From: Sphingobacteriales bacterium
GTDB lineage: Bacteria > Bacteroidota > Bacteroidia > Chitinophagales > Chitinophagaceae
Assembly: GCA_016235125.1 (NCBI GenBank)
Contig: JACRLZ010000008.1
Coordinates: 186,001 to 250,000 of the forward strand
Length of the DNA stretch: 64,000 nt
Direction: 5' to 3'
Within the stretch, counting starts at the first letter, position 1, and every line of letters starts with the position of its first letter. Both the position numbers and the translations under genes were made by a program. This document shows positions 6,962 through 17,217 of this stretch, piece after piece. Below the pieces are notes generated by a model. It was not told where the DNA came from and ran no database searches. It saw only the letters and a program-made list of their open reading frames with translations.

Positions 6962-8413
6962 ATGAGCTCAGCTGATTTATACGAAGTGGTGGTGGGCCTT
7001 GAAGTGCATGCACAGCTATTGACCCAAACTAAACTGTTTTGCGGCGACAGCATTTCATTTGGTGCAGAGCCAAATACACATATCAGTCCCATTACACTGG
7101 CTCATCCCGGCACATTGCCAAAACTGAATAAGAAGGCATTGGAGATGGCGGTAAAAATGGGTATTGCCTGCCATTGTGAGATTGAGAAGCATAATTATTT
7201 TGCCCGGAAAAATTATTTTTATCCTGATTTGCCAAAAGGCTACCAGGTGTCACAACATACTACACCCATATGCAAAAGCGGATACATTAAGATTAAAACT
7301 ACAAGCGGAGAAAAAACGATTAGGCTAAACAGAATTCACCTTGAAGAAGATGCCGGTAAGAGTTTACATGATGCGGATGACCTGAATACCTGTATTGATT
7401 ATAACAGGGCCGGAACTCCGCTAATCGAAATCGTAACCGAGCCAGATTTGCGGAGTGGTGAAGAAGCTTTTGCATTTCTGACCCAGGTAAGAAGGCTGGT
7501 CCGGTATCTTGATATCTGTGATGGAAACATGGAAGAGGGCAGCCTGCGCTGTGATGCTAACATTTCCGTAAGAAAAAAGGGAGAAGCACAATTCGGTACC
7601 AAAGTCGAAATAAAAAACCTGAATTCTATACGCAATGTAAAAAGAGCAATTGAAGCGGAAGCGATCAGGCTAATGAATATTCTGGATCAGGGGGGAGAAA
7701 TAATGCAACAAACAAGAGGATTTGATGCTGTTTCCGGAAATACGTTTACTATCCGTGAGAAAGAAGATGCAGATGATTACCGTTATTTTCCTGAGCCTGA
7801 TCTTACCCCTTTTAATCTGCAGAATGAGTTTGTTGAAAAAATAGGTAACACCATTCCTGCTTTGCCTGAAGAAAGAATTAAAGAGTATATTTCAGCGTTT
7901 TCACTTTCTGAATATGATGCTGCAGTGATCACTGATGAGAGAGATTTTGCTGATTATTTTGAAGAAATACTTCAACATACAAAAAACTGCAAGGCAGCCG
8001 CCAACTGGATGATGGGCCCGGTAAAATCCTGGTTGAATGAAAAAAATTGTACGATAAAACAATTTCCGGTTGCACCGAAACAACTTGCATCTGTGATCAA
8101 TATGATTGATGAAGGCAAACTCAGTTTTTCCGTTGCGTCAACCCGGTTATTTGAGAAACTGCTTCAGACTCCGGGAAAGACGCCTGAAGATATTGCCATT
8201 GCGGAAAATCTTATATCCGTGTCGGATTTGTCTTTTATCGGACCCCTGATAGATAAAACCCTTGATAAATTTGCCAGCAAAGTAATTGAGTATAAAAAGG
8301 GCAAAAAAGGCCTGCTGTCTCTTTTTGTAGGCGAAGTGATGAAACACTCAAGAGGAAAGGCTGACCCTGAAACTGTAAACAAAATGATTTTGGAAAAAAT
8401 AAATAAACAATAA
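6962..8413 (+). CDS. gatB: Aspartyl/glutamyl-tRNA amidotransferase subunit B
   Basis: 483 residues, the normal length for GatB. It starts MSSADLYEVVVGLEVHAQL, the family's N-terminal motif, and includes YFARKNYFYPDLPKGYQ, RIHLEEDAGKS, NRAGTPLIEIVTEPDL and DADDYRYFPEPDL, all kinase/cradle-domain signatures. The C-terminal about 150 residues form the tRNA-binding YqeY-like tail. With GatA and GatC it converts Glu-tRNA(Gln), and often Asp-tRNA(Asn), to the amide form; gatA and gatC are not in this window. I chose 6962 because the longer frame begins in the upstream terminator and because a -7 box lies at 6940. The TlpA-like gene follows 4 bp later, so the two are probably cotranscribed. Confidence 0.97.
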   Translation: MSSADLYEVVVGLEVHAQLLTQTKLFCGDSISFGAEPNTHISPITLAHPGTLPKLNKKALEMAVKMGIACHCEIEKHNYFARKNYFYPDLPKGYQVSQHTTPICKSGYIKIKTTSGEKTIRLNRIHLEEDAGKSLHDADDLNTCIDYNRAGTPLIEIVTEPDLRSGEEAFAFLTQVRRLVRYLDICDGNMEEGSLRCDANISVRKKGEAQFGTKVEIKNLNSIRNVKRAIEAEAIRLMNILDQGGEIMQQTRGFDAVSGNTFTIREKEDADDYRYFPEPDLTPFNLQNEFVEKIGNTIPALPEERIKEYISAFSLSEYDAAVITDERDFADYFEEILQHTKNCKAAANWMMGPVKSWLNEKNCTIKQFPVAPKQLASVINMIDEGKLSFSVASTRLFEKLLQTPGKTPEDIAIAENLISVSDLSFIGPLIDKTLDKFASKVIEYKKGKKGLLSLFVGEVMKHSRGKADPETVNKMILEKINKQ

Positions 8414-8417
8414 TCTG

Positions 8418-9599
8418 ATGAGGAAATATCTTTCTGTCCTGCTTATATTATCTGTGATAATATCCTGTAACAACAAATCCGGAGACAAACAATTCAAAGT
8501 AAGCGGAACATTAACCAACAATCCGGGTAAAATGATTTACCTGGAAGAAGTTCCTATGGCAACCATGCAAAGAATAAGGGTGGATTCAATGAAGCTTGAC
8601 AAAGAGGGTGAATATTCATTGAAAGGTGATATAAAGGAAGCCAGCGCCTACACCATCCGGCTGGATGAAAATGAATACCCAATGGCAGCATTTATCAATG
8701 ATGTTTCTTCCATTACCCTGAATGTAACATTCAATAAAGAAAACATCCAATATCCCGAGTCATATGAGGTGAAAGGATCCAAAGCATCACAGCAGTTGAA
8801 AGATTTTATGACCGGCTTTAACGGAGGAATGCAAAAAATATTTGTAAATGATAAAAAAGCAGACAGCCTGCAAAAAGCTGGGGCGTCTGACAGCATTCTT
8901 ATGGCAATACAAAATGAAAATGCCAGGATAGCAGCGGAGACGAAAGCCTTACTGATTACATCAGTTGAACAATCAACCAATCCTGCGCTGACGATGTTTG
9001 AATTGGGCAATTACCAGGTAATGGCCAATAACCCCGGATTTAAACTGCAACCGGTTTCTAATGAAGAAATACTGGGCATTATCAACAGTGCGGCAAAAAA
9101 ATTTCCTGATCACACAGGGGTAGCAGCTATCAGAAACTCTCTGGAAGGGCAAATGAATAAACTTCAGGGTTGGGTAGGGAAGCAGGCGCCGGAAATAGCG
9201 TTGCCTGATGTAAATGGCAATGAAGTAAAACTGAGTTCATACCGGGGAAGATATCTATTGGTTGATTTCTGGGCCAGCTGGTGCAGACCCTGCCGCATGG
9301 AAAATCCAAATATAGTAGCTGCGTATAAAAAATTTAAGAACAAAAATTTTGACATACTGGGTGTATCGTTGGACAATCCCGGTGAAAAAAATAAATGGCT
9401 GAAAGCAATAAAAGATGATAATCTTTCATGGACACAGGTAAGTGATCTGAAAGGATGGGATAGTGCAGTGGTGCCTGTATATAATTTTGGAGAAGAAGGA
9501 ATACCCTATAATATTTTAATTGACCCGCAAGGAAAAATTATTGCCGAACGACTGAGGGGGCCTGCATTGGATGACAAACTTGCTGAAGTATTAAAATAA
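8418..9599 (+). CDS. TlpA-like thioredoxin-family lipoprotein with DUF4369 N-domain
   Basis: 393 residues. Lipoprotein signal MRKYLSVLLILSVIISC with the lipidated Cys at about 17. Residues 25-120 (FKVSGTLTNNPGKMIYLEEV) resemble the beta-sandwich DUF4369 found in front of many Bacteroidota thioredoxins. The C-terminal domain has VDFWASWCRPCRMENPN with an intact CRPC active site, then ILGVSLD and the cis-proline region GIPYNILIDPQGKII. Predicted to be a membrane-tethered periplasmic disulfide reductase, possibly for cytochrome maturation or damaged proteins. It lies 4 bp after gatB and ends just before a bidirectional terminator. Confidence 0.88.
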   Translation: MRKYLSVLLILSVIISCNNKSGDKQFKVSGTLTNNPGKMIYLEEVPMATMQRIRVDSMKLDKEGEYSLKGDIKEASAYTIRLDENEYPMAAFINDVSSITLNVTFNKENIQYPESYEVKGSKASQQLKDFMTGFNGGMQKIFVNDKKADSLQKAGASDSILMAIQNENARIAAETKALLITSVEQSTNPALTMFELGNYQVMANNPGFKLQPVSNEEILGIINSAAKKFPDHTGVAAIRNSLEGQMNKLQGWVGKQAPEIALPDVNGNEVKLSSYRGRYLLVDFWASWCRPCRMENPNIVAAYKKFKNKNFDILGVSLDNPGEKNKWLKAIKDDNLSWTQVSDLKGWDSAVVPVYNFGEEGIPYNILIDPQGKIIAERLRGPALDDKLAEVLK

Positions 9600-9618
9600 A
9601 AATTATTGTTACAATAAA

Positions 9619-9655
9619 AAACCCCGGCGCTTTTACACCGGGGTTTCTCTTTTTA
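9619..9655. terminator. Bidirectional terminator between the TlpA-like and SusD genes
   Basis: AAACCCCGG, 10-base loop, CCGGGGTTT (9619-9646), with a T-rich tail on the plus strand and an A-rich run on the other side. It serves two convergent genes, ending at 9599 and 9664. Confidence 0.85.
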
Positions 9656-9663
9656 TTATCATT

Positions 9664-11370
9664 TTAATTATCCCAAAACACTCTGTCCTGGAGGCTGATT
9701 GCCTTTTGACCGGGACAGTTAGGATTCAGGTCAATTTCAGATTGGGGATAGAACAGGGTTCTTGGTACTGCAGTAACGCCATTGATTGCATTGGTTGGAA
9801 TAGAAAGCGCCGGATAACCGGTTCTTCTATAATCAGTCCAGGGTTCAACCGGAACACCAAAAGAAGCAATGTACTTCTCTTCGATAATCTGGCGAAGCTG
9901 ATTTGCTGTACTGCCGCTGAGTGTGCCATTGGCTGCGATATAATCAGCAATTTGTCCGGCAGAAACACCAACCTCCTGCATTGCAGCAGTGATGCCCGCC
10001 TGGAAGAATGTCTGAGCACTTCCCGGGGCTCCCATTAAAGCCGCCTCAGCACGGATGAAATTATACTCGGCAAATGTTAAGATACGCTGAGGCGCAGCGC
10101 CTGAGTAAGTAAATGGAGGCGCTGCTCCGGCAGTTACGAGTCCACGAAGGAAAGTATGGATACGGCTGTAGTTATTATTTGGAGCAGGTGGTAATGCTGT
10201 GGCTGATACTGCAGTAAAAGTATTGGGAGCAACCACAAGTGTAGCCCCGGCGCCAACGCCTGCACCAGTTACATTATTGCTTAAAGTAATGGTTGTTGCT
10301 GTAACTGCTGTAGCTGTAGTATTGAAAGGAATATTTGTTCCTGCGATGACCATACCCGCAGCGGCGCCGGTGGTAGCTGTAAACGTCAGCACATTGCCGG
10401 CAGCTGTTGCAGCAGAAGTACTCAGATTAATTGGCAGAGGTATACCCTGGTAAGGGAAAGATGTAAAATAGTAAGGACGACGGGGATCCCCTTTACCATT
10501 CATAATATTGAGCATTGCTGCATCACAAAAAAGGTAATTGGGCCTGCTCACTTCAAATGCGGAAATCGGGCTGCGTTGACTGGCCACATCATAAAATTGC
10601 ATTGAGAAATTATCAGCATTAGAAGCCATTACCGGAACTCCGCTATTTACCAGAGCAGTGATTTGTGCCACACAAAATGCAGGGTCTTTCTTACTGTAGT
10701 GCAGGAATAATCTCAACTTAAGTGTATTTGCCAGTTTTATCCACTGTGCTCTTGCGTTTGTAAAGTTACCTCCATTAGTATATATAACTGAATTGGTGCC
10801 GGGTGTTAGCACACTGCTTGCCGCATTCAGTTCGTTTACAGCATCAGTGAGCAACTGGATAAGTTTGGGATAAATGACAGCATCATCATCATAATGAGGT
10901 TTGGTATTGCCGGTTAGTTGCTGAGCCTCGGTATATGGCACGTCTCCCCAAACATCCACAATCTTAGAATATTCGAATGCTTTAAGAATTTTAGCAATAC
11001 CGGTATAATAAGGGCTTGAAGCTCCCTGCTTAATGATAAGTTCCAAATCACTTAAGGTTGTCGCAAACATGCTGCTCCAAACATTATTCTGGTCACTCCC
11101 GGTAATATTATACCTGTAGTACTCATAGGTTTGGTTGGGTTGTGATGCCCCGCCCGACATCATTTGCATAATTTCAGTAGCATACCGGAAAAGATCACTG
11201 CCCGCAGAGAATCCAATATTTACCTGCGCTGAAGTAAGCAACTGTGCAATTGGTGCATTGGAATCCGGAAGTGCGTCAGGGTTCTTGTTAATATCAAGAA
11301 ATTTTTTACAAGAACTGATACCGGCAACTCCCGCAAAAACTATAATTAATTTAAGATATCTGAGTTTCAT
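9664..11370 (-). CDS. SusD/RagB-type nutrient-binding outer-membrane lipoprotein
   Basis: 568 residues from the ATG at 11370; the longer frame to 11550 overlaps susC and lacks a signal peptide, so it is rejected. The lipoprotein signal MKLRYLKLIIVFAGVAGISSC is followed by KKFLDINKNPDALPDS, the classical SusD-like_2 opening, and TPR-type helices. The lipoprotein would cap the SusC channel and bind its ligand at the cell surface. Between PYYFTSFPYQGI and NNYSRIHTFLRG there are about 85 residues rich in Ala, Thr, Gly and Val (TAVTATTITLSNNVTGAG), resembling a repeat-type surface module rather than SusD. No glycosidase or other catabolic gene is nearby, so the ligand is unknown. Confidence 0.92.
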   Translation of the reverse strand: MKLRYLKLIIVFAGVAGISSCKKFLDINKNPDALPDSNAPIAQLLTSAQVNIGFSAGSDLFRYATEIMQMMSGGASQPNQTYEYYRYNITGSDQNNVWSSMFATTLSDLELIIKQGASSPYYTGIAKILKAFEYSKIVDVWGDVPYTEAQQLTGNTKPHYDDDAVIYPKLIQLLTDAVNELNAASSVLTPGTNSVIYTNGGNFTNARAQWIKLANTLKLRLFLHYSKKDPAFCVAQITALVNSGVPVMASNADNFSMQFYDVASQRSPISAFEVSRPNYLFCDAAMLNIMNGKGDPRRPYYFTSFPYQGIPLPINLSTSAATAAGNVLTFTATTGAAAGMVIAGTNIPFNTTATAVTATTITLSNNVTGAGVGAGATLVVAPNTFTAVSATALPPAPNNNYSRIHTFLRGLVTAGAAPPFTYSGAAPQRILTFAEYNFIRAEAALMGAPGSAQTFFQAGITAAMQEVGVSAGQIADYIAANGTLSGSTANQLRQIIEEKYIASFGVPVEPWTDYRRTGYPALSIPTNAINGVTAVPRTLFYPQSEIDLNPNCPGQKAISLQDRVFWDN

Positions 11371-11389
11371 AATAGTGTTTTTTAAAGAA

Positions 11390-14300
11390 TTAGAAGGTAA
11401 GATTAAGACCCATACCGATTGTTCTTGTTTGCGGAAGGGCGTTGAATTCCAAACCTTGTGCACCGGTAGCAGCCACACCCAATACATTCTGTTCGGGATC
11501 GAGGTGAGGATAGAACGGCGCATGCAGGAATAAATTACGGCCAAACACACTGAGTGATGCAGCGCTGAAAGGTGTTTTCTTTAAAAAATCGGCAGGCAGA
11601 GTATAAACTACAGATGCCTCTCTGATGCGGAACCAGGAAGTTTTATAGATAAAACCTTCGGCTGCTGCATATTTACCACTGTTTCCGAAATAATCCTGTG
11701 CCGAGACATAAGTTGAGTTTGGCAAACCGTTAGTGTAAACAGCATCGAATAGATAAGGTTTCTGCAACACACCAGTTGCATTATACCTGGGATATTCTGC
11801 TGTTTCAATACCTACTCCATTACGCTGTATGTCTGCAAGGTTGCGGCTATACTGGTCACCACCTTCCCTGATCTCCATCAGGAAGGAAAGAGAGATGGCT
11901 TTGTAAGTAACAGTATTGGTAATACCCATGGTATACTTAGGATTCGGGTTGCCGATACGCTGAACATTGGAAGTAACGAAGGGTAAACCGTTGGAACCAA
12001 CTACGATCTTATTGCCCTTGTTCGGATCTCTCAGGTAAGCATTACCATAAATCTGTCCGTATTCTTCACCAGCTACCAGGCGGATATTCGGAGTAACAAA
12101 ACCGCCAAGGAAGATATTGGTTACGCCGGGAGCCAAGCTTTGAACAATGGCTTTAAATTGTGTGTAAGCAAGATTGATATTCCAGGTAACTGATTTGGAT
12201 TTTACAGGGGTAATGTTTACGCCGAGTTCCACTCCGTTTGTAGAAAGATTACCTGCATTTTGGGTAAATGAAGTGATTCCAGATGTAGCCGATACAGGAA
12301 CGCCAAATATCAGTTTTCTTGATTTTTGCTTGTAGCGGGTAGCTTCCACTCTTATGCGGCCTTTGAATAAAGAAATTTCACCTGCAATTTCCCTGCTTTG
12401 GGTAAACTCAGGACCCAGATCCGGGTTTCCTGCCCCGTTACTTAAACTATAGCCTTGAATTCCATTAAAAGGGAAAGTAATTGTGGGGCCGAAACCATCA
12501 GCAGAACCTGCGCCGCCATAATAAGAATCAGTTGCATAAATAAAATCAGTACCGGCTTTACCCACAGTTGCGATATTGCCCCTGATCTTAATGTCATCAA
12601 TAACTTTATTCTTGATCTTGGGGAACAATTCAGTAACATTAAGTGATGCGCTTACGCCATTGTATAGATATGAGTTTTTGCCGATCTTAAATGTGGATGA
12701 CCAATCGTTTCGCAAAGTAATATTAGCGGTAATTATGCTTTTATAGCCAAGTTGAAAATCTCCGTACAAACCAAGCAATCTGAATTTGGTTGACCCGTTT
12801 CTCGGAGAAGGAGTGTAAGTGGTTGTATTGCTCAATTGTTCAAAATCTCTTACAATTATCCCCTTGCCGTCAAGAATAGCTGCATTGCTGTAAATCTGCT
12901 GCAGCTCTGTTCCGAAAACAAATGTACCGCTCCAGCTTTTGATTCTTTTGCTTGCTGTAAAGAAACCGTTTGAGTTAAGGCTGCGATAGTTGCTCCTGGT
13001 TTCACGGATACCGCCTACAGCATTGGCAGTTGTATTAGCACCGCCTCTTGCACCAATCTGGTCATAAGCATGGGCGAATGTAGAATATACATCTGTGCCA
13101 ATTTTATAATCGAACTGTAACCATTTATACAAACGGAAATTTAATGATACGTTTCCAATGAAACGATTGATCTCATCACGGAAACGGTTATGTTTTATGG
13201 TCCAGTAAGGATTGTCTTCACCCATAGGATATAACTGGTTTCCGGCTGCATCTTCAAATGGTATTCCGGTTAAATTATAACTGCGAGGAGTGAACCATGC
13301 ACGGAAAACCGGATTACTTAACTGGTTGCCCTGCTGGGTTCTTCTTGATGCGTTGTAGGAGTAGTTAGCATTTACCGTTACAGTGAGGTAATTATTCACT
13401 TTTGAGCTTGCATTCAGCGAAAAATTTTGTCTTGTTAAGACATTATTCTCAAGGACTCCCTTGTTCCGCAAATAACCATAAGAAAAACGGAAGGTATTTC
13501 TGTCAGTACCGCCGGAAAAAGAAATATTGTTCTGCCAGTTAAGACCCTGACGAAAGATATCTCTTACATTGTTCGGATATGCCTGAAGTATTTCTGTTTT
13601 ATTAAATGCAGTCGGAGCGGCAGGATTAAAAGCATTTGTTACAGTTTGTCCAACAATACGTGGACCCCAGGAAGTGCTTGCGGTTGGAGAAAAAACACCG
13701 CTATTGCCCTGTGCATATTCATTTTGTAAACTGGGGAAGCGGTTCACACTTTCAATTTGATAGGATGTTGAATATTGTATTGCGGTTTTTTGTCCTGCTT
13801 TTCCCTTTTTCATTGTTATCAGCACAACGCCGTTTGATGCTCTGGAACCATAAAGTACAGCAGCCGATGCTCCTTTCAATACACTGATGCTCTCAATGTC
13901 TTCCTGATTGATGTCAATGGTTCTGGGCGAAGTAACAGGCCCGTTTTGAAGGGGAGTACCGCCGCCACCGCCATCAATGGGAATACCATCAATTACGTAT
14001 AATGGCTGGTTAGATCCCGAGAAAGTAGTAAAACCACGGATCAGCACACTTGAACCGGAAAAAGAACCGCCGCTTCCGCTTATTCTTACACCTGGAATTT
14101 TAGAAGCTATTGCATTTGTCAGGTTCGTAGTGTGTGTCTGACTAAGTTCTGTACTACCCAACTGGCTGACACCATAGCCCAGGTCCTTTTTAGTCTTTTT
14201 GATACCAAATGCTGTTACAACAACCTCAGACATGGTTTTGTCTTCAGCTTTCAGGGATGCATCAATAGTTGATGAAGTACCAATAGCCATTTCCACAGGG

Positions 14301-14536
14301 CTCATATCCACTGCTGAAAAAACTAGGGCTTTGGCATTGGCTGGCACAGTAAGGGTATATGTCCCGTCTGCTTTGGTAACAGTTCCGGTTGTTGTTCCTC
14401 TTACCATTACCGATACGTTCTGAAGGGGATTGCCTTTCTCGTCGGTAACCTTACCGCTGATAGTGCGTTGTGCAAGCGCCTGGGTGGCAAAAAACACAAC
14501 TCCCCAAAGGAGTAGAAACAATTTTCTCATGAGCAT
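11390..14536 (-). CDS. SusC/RagA-type TonB-dependent outer-membrane transporter
   Basis: 1048 residues. Signal peptide MRKLFLLLWGVVFFATQALA (start at 14536 or at the ATG at 14530). Then a carboxypeptidase-like regulatory domain (RTISGKVTDEKGNPLQNVSV), a DUF4480-like stretch ending EVVVTAFGIKK, the plug domain (PGVRISGSGG, PLYVIDGIPIDGG, ISVLKGASAAVLYGSRASNGV) and a 22-strand barrel ending in Phe (GMGLNLTF), as expected for Bam assembly. It imports a ligand using TonB energy, with the SusD homologue starting 19 bp downstream. No sigma/anti-sigma pair is adjacent, so its regulation is not evident. Confidence 0.95.
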   Translation of the reverse strand: MLMRKLFLLLWGVVFFATQALAQRTISGKVTDEKGNPLQNVSVMVRGTTTGTVTKADGTYTLTVPANAKALVFSAVDMSPVEMAIGTSSTIDASLKAEDKTMSEVVVTAFGIKKTKKDLGYGVSQLGSTELSQTHTTNLTNAIASKIPGVRISGSGGSFSGSSVLIRGFTTFSGSNQPLYVIDGIPIDGGGGGTPLQNGPVTSPRTIDINQEDIESISVLKGASAAVLYGSRASNGVVLITMKKGKAGQKTAIQYSTSYQIESVNRFPSLQNEYAQGNSGVFSPTASTSWGPRIVGQTVTNAFNPAAPTAFNKTEILQAYPNNVRDIFRQGLNWQNNISFSGGTDRNTFRFSYGYLRNKGVLENNVLTRQNFSLNASSKVNNYLTVTVNANYSYNASRRTQQGNQLSNPVFRAWFTPRSYNLTGIPFEDAAGNQLYPMGEDNPYWTIKHNRFRDEINRFIGNVSLNFRLYKWLQFDYKIGTDVYSTFAHAYDQIGARGGANTTANAVGGIRETRSNYRSLNSNGFFTASKRIKSWSGTFVFGTELQQIYSNAAILDGKGIIVRDFEQLSNTTTYTPSPRNGSTKFRLLGLYGDFQLGYKSIITANITLRNDWSSTFKIGKNSYLYNGVSASLNVTELFPKIKNKVIDDIKIRGNIATVGKAGTDFIYATDSYYGGAGSADGFGPTITFPFNGIQGYSLSNGAGNPDLGPEFTQSREIAGEISLFKGRIRVEATRYKQKSRKLIFGVPVSATSGITSFTQNAGNLSTNGVELGVNITPVKSKSVTWNINLAYTQFKAIVQSLAPGVTNIFLGGFVTPNIRLVAGEEYGQIYGNAYLRDPNKGNKIVVGSNGLPFVTSNVQRIGNPNPKYTMGITNTVTYKAISLSFLMEIREGGDQYSRNLADIQRNGVGIETAEYPRYNATGVLQKPYLFDAVYTNGLPNSTYVSAQDYFGNSGKYAAAEGFIYKTSWFRIREASVVYTLPADFLKKTPFSAASLSVFGRNLFLHAPFYPHLDPEQNVLGVAATGAQGLEFNALPQTRTIGMGLNLTF

Positions 14537-14782
14537 TTAGTTTTTAAATATATAATTGAAATCAGGACCCCTGCTGAGCTTTTTCCAAGCATCAAAGGGG
14601 CTTGAAATTAAACAACATTGAACAAATAACTAAAAAAAACATCCGGTTTTTGAAAAACAACTGTTCTTATAAGTTACTCACTTCCCTTAACCTAAGTTAT
14701 CGGACAATTTTATATAAAAGGTTGCTGCTTCAAATACCTTTCTTTCGCCCTGCAAAATATGACGTAAAAGTAATGAAATCAG

Positions 14783-17101
14783 TTATTTCTTTAGCTTCTC
14801 CAGGGAAATTAAAATGGCGGGCAATAGCACCAGGTTTGTAAAAGTGGCAGTGATGAGTGTAAGGGAGGTAAGCCAGCCCAAAGCCTGGGTGCCGTCAAAG
14901 CTGCTGAAGCAGAAAATGATGAACCCGGTTATCAATACCATTGAAGTATAAATTATACTGATTCCGGTGCTGTGAATGGTATCAATTACTGTCTTCTTTA
15001 TATTGAAATGATTACGGGGCAATTCCTGTTTATAATTGACCAAAAACCGGATAGTAACATCAATAGCTATGCCCAATGCAACACTGAAAACCAACACAGT
15101 AGAAGGTTTTAAGGGAATCCCCAGCCAACCCATCAGTCCGGCAGTAATCAGTAAGGGGATTATATTGGGAAGCAGGGAGCAAATCAGTATCCGGGCCGAC
15201 CGGAAAAGGTACAACATACAGAGGGCAATCAGCACAAAAGCCCAGATAATGCTATCCTTAAGGCCATTGATGATATAATGACTGCCTTCCAGAAAAGTGA
15301 CACTGGTGCCGGTAAACTGCACATCGTATTTTTCTTTTGGAAAAAGCTGAGCCACCCTTTTTGAAACGCTGTCAAGAATCAAGGGTAACCTTCTGCTGCC
15401 TACATCCTTCATGTTTACACTGATCCGGGCTTTTTGACGGGAACTGTCCATAAACGTAGTGACCAGTTTGGCAAATGAGTTTTTATTATTGCCATCGCTG
15501 CGCATATTCAGATACTGAGAAAGGGCAGGCAGGGCATATTCGGTTGGCATGCTGTAGTAAGAAGTGTCGCCATCATTAAAAACCTGGTTTGCAAATTTTA
15601 ATCCTTCAGTAACGCTTAAGGGTCTTGCCAGGTCGGGCATTGAAGAGATGAATTGTGATAATGAGTCAATCTTCACCAGGTTATTGAAATTCCTGGATGC
15701 CCCCCTTTTTTCTTTTGTATCAACAACGATTTCCAATGGCATTACACCTTTGAAATTGGTTTCAAAAAAGCGCAGATCGGTATAGATCTTATCATTTTTT
15801 GGAAGATCATCCACAATAAAACCAAGCGTTTTCATTTTGAACATACCAAGAATGGATATAGCAACAATAATAGCAGTGGCTCTGTAAATAAATTTTCTGT
15901 GATTAAGCGACCATCTTTCCAGCCTGTCGAGCATTTTACGCAGCCTTGGATTTTGAAGGTATTTGGTATGCCTGCTTTTTGGCGGCGGTAAAAAACTCAG
16001 CATTACGGGAATAAAAATCAGGGAGATAAAAAACAAGGCAAAAATGTTAAGCCCTGCCACTATTCCAAACTCTTTCAGAATTTGACTTTTGGTAAATGCG
16101 AACACACCAAAGCCAATTGCCGCCGTGAGATTACAGAAGAAAGTAACTACACTCATTCTGCCAACCATCATCGCCAGCGACTTTTTCTTATCCCCGGTTT
16201 CATTATAGGCAGTGTGAAACTTGTTAAGGAAGTAAATACAGTTTGGAATGCCGATAACAACAATGAGGGGCGGTATCAGCGCATTCAAAATACTTATTTT
16301 ATACCCAAACAATTCAATAGTAGCAAAACTCCATACTACCCCAAGCATTACTACCGTAAGGGAAAGTAACATAGCGCTGAGTGAACGGAAAAAAATCAGC
16401 AGTATCAGGGCGGATAAAACGATGGAGGCAACTATGAACATCCGCATTTCACCAACGCTTCTCACCGATAATTGGGTGCGGATATGGGGTAATCCGCTTT
16501 TATAAACAACAAGGTCATTTGCTTTCCCAAAATCATCAGCCAGTTTGCTGATATTGTTTACAATGCTGATCCTTATTTTGGATGCCATCAGTTCTTTCTT
16601 TACCCGCACACCCATAAGCCATGCCTGGGTGGTTGGATTATATAGAAGCTGGCGATAAAAAGGAAGATTCAAAAAAGTTTTTGCACCACTGTCAATTTCT
16701 GCCTGAGTAAGTATGTGGTCAGGAAAGATAGTGTCGGCCTTTAATTGCTCCGTGCCCGTAATTTTTACCAGGTTAACAGCTGAAGGGATGGCAATGATAT
16801 CATCAACACCATAGACTTTTTTAAGGTCCCTCATCAATCGGGCATAGTCATTAAAAATTTTTTCATCAAAAAATTTTCCTGTCTGAATGCCGATTACCAG
16901 CAGGTTTCCGTCCTCGCCAAATTTCTTTTTGAATTCCTGGTAGGTTTTATACTTCGGATTATTGATGGGGATGGCCCTTGAAAAATCATAACTCAGCTCC
17001 ACTTTGCTGGCATGCCATGCCATAAAACCGCTTGCTGCCAGCAGGACAAGCAAAAGAGGAATTCTGTATTTCAGTATAAATCGTCCGAGATTATGCCACA
17101 T
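14783..17101 (-). CDS. RND-superfamily (MMPL/Patched-like) exporter
   Basis: 772 residues with the two-fold repeat of RND proteins: a first membrane helix at 12-30, a large periplasmic loop, a helix cluster at about 210-370, a second single helix near 405-425, a second loop, and helices at about 610-765. GIPNCIYFLNKFHTAYNE and ALGIAIDVTIRFLVNYKQEL are the matching TM4 regions; the Asp in GIAIDVTIR is the likely proton-relay residue. The compact length resembles MMPL or HpnN-like lipid exporters rather than AcrB drug pumps. No membrane-fusion protein or TolC gene is adjacent. Substrate (perhaps lipid) inferred only from subfamily resemblance. Confidence 0.85.
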   Translation of the reverse strand: MWHNLGRFILKYRIPLLLVLLAASGFMAWHASKVELSYDFSRAIPINNPKYKTYQEFKKKFGEDGNLLVIGIQTGKFFDEKIFNDYARLMRDLKKVYGVDDIIAIPSAVNLVKITGTEQLKADTIFPDHILTQAEIDSGAKTFLNLPFYRQLLYNPTTQAWLMGVRVKKELMASKIRISIVNNISKLADDFGKANDLVVYKSGLPHIRTQLSVRSVGEMRMFIVASIVLSALILLIFFRSLSAMLLSLTVVMLGVVWSFATIELFGYKISILNALIPPLIVVIGIPNCIYFLNKFHTAYNETGDKKKSLAMMVGRMSVVTFFCNLTAAIGFGVFAFTKSQILKEFGIVAGLNIFALFFISLIFIPVMLSFLPPPKSRHTKYLQNPRLRKMLDRLERWSLNHRKFIYRATAIIVAISILGMFKMKTLGFIVDDLPKNDKIYTDLRFFETNFKGVMPLEIVVDTKEKRGASRNFNNLVKIDSLSQFISSMPDLARPLSVTEGLKFANQVFNDGDTSYYSMPTEYALPALSQYLNMRSDGNNKNSFAKLVTTFMDSSRQKARISVNMKDVGSRRLPLILDSVSKRVAQLFPKEKYDVQFTGTSVTFLEGSHYIINGLKDSIIWAFVLIALCMLYLFRSARILICSLLPNIIPLLITAGLMGWLGIPLKPSTVLVFSVALGIAIDVTIRFLVNYKQELPRNHFNIKKTVIDTIHSTGISIIYTSMVLITGFIIFCFSSFDGTQALGWLTSLTLITATFTNLVLLPAILISLEKLKK

Positions 17102-17183
17102 GCAGCAAAAAAGTAAGGCTGCAAAGAAACGTAAAAAAGTTTAAGGGGTTTCTCCAAAGAAGTCCTTTTGGACAGGTTTAAAG

Positions 17184-17213
17184 TTTGATGTTGTTTTTGT
17201 TGCGGTAATTTTG
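17184..17213 (+). promoter_or_regulatory. Promoter of the porZ-like gene
   Basis: TTTG (17184-17187), 18 bp, TAATTTTG (17206-17213). The -7 element ends only 4 bp before the GTG start at 17218, so the transcript would be leaderless or nearly so. Confidence 0.5.
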
Positions 17214-17217
17214 AGCG

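Noticed and set aside
11371..11550. Longer start for the SusD gene overlapping susC
   Set aside because: It would hide the lipoprotein signal peptide that begins at 11370.
9664..14536. Polysaccharide utilisation locus
   Set aside because: Only susC and susD are present; no glycosidase, lyase or regulator typical of such loci is nearby.
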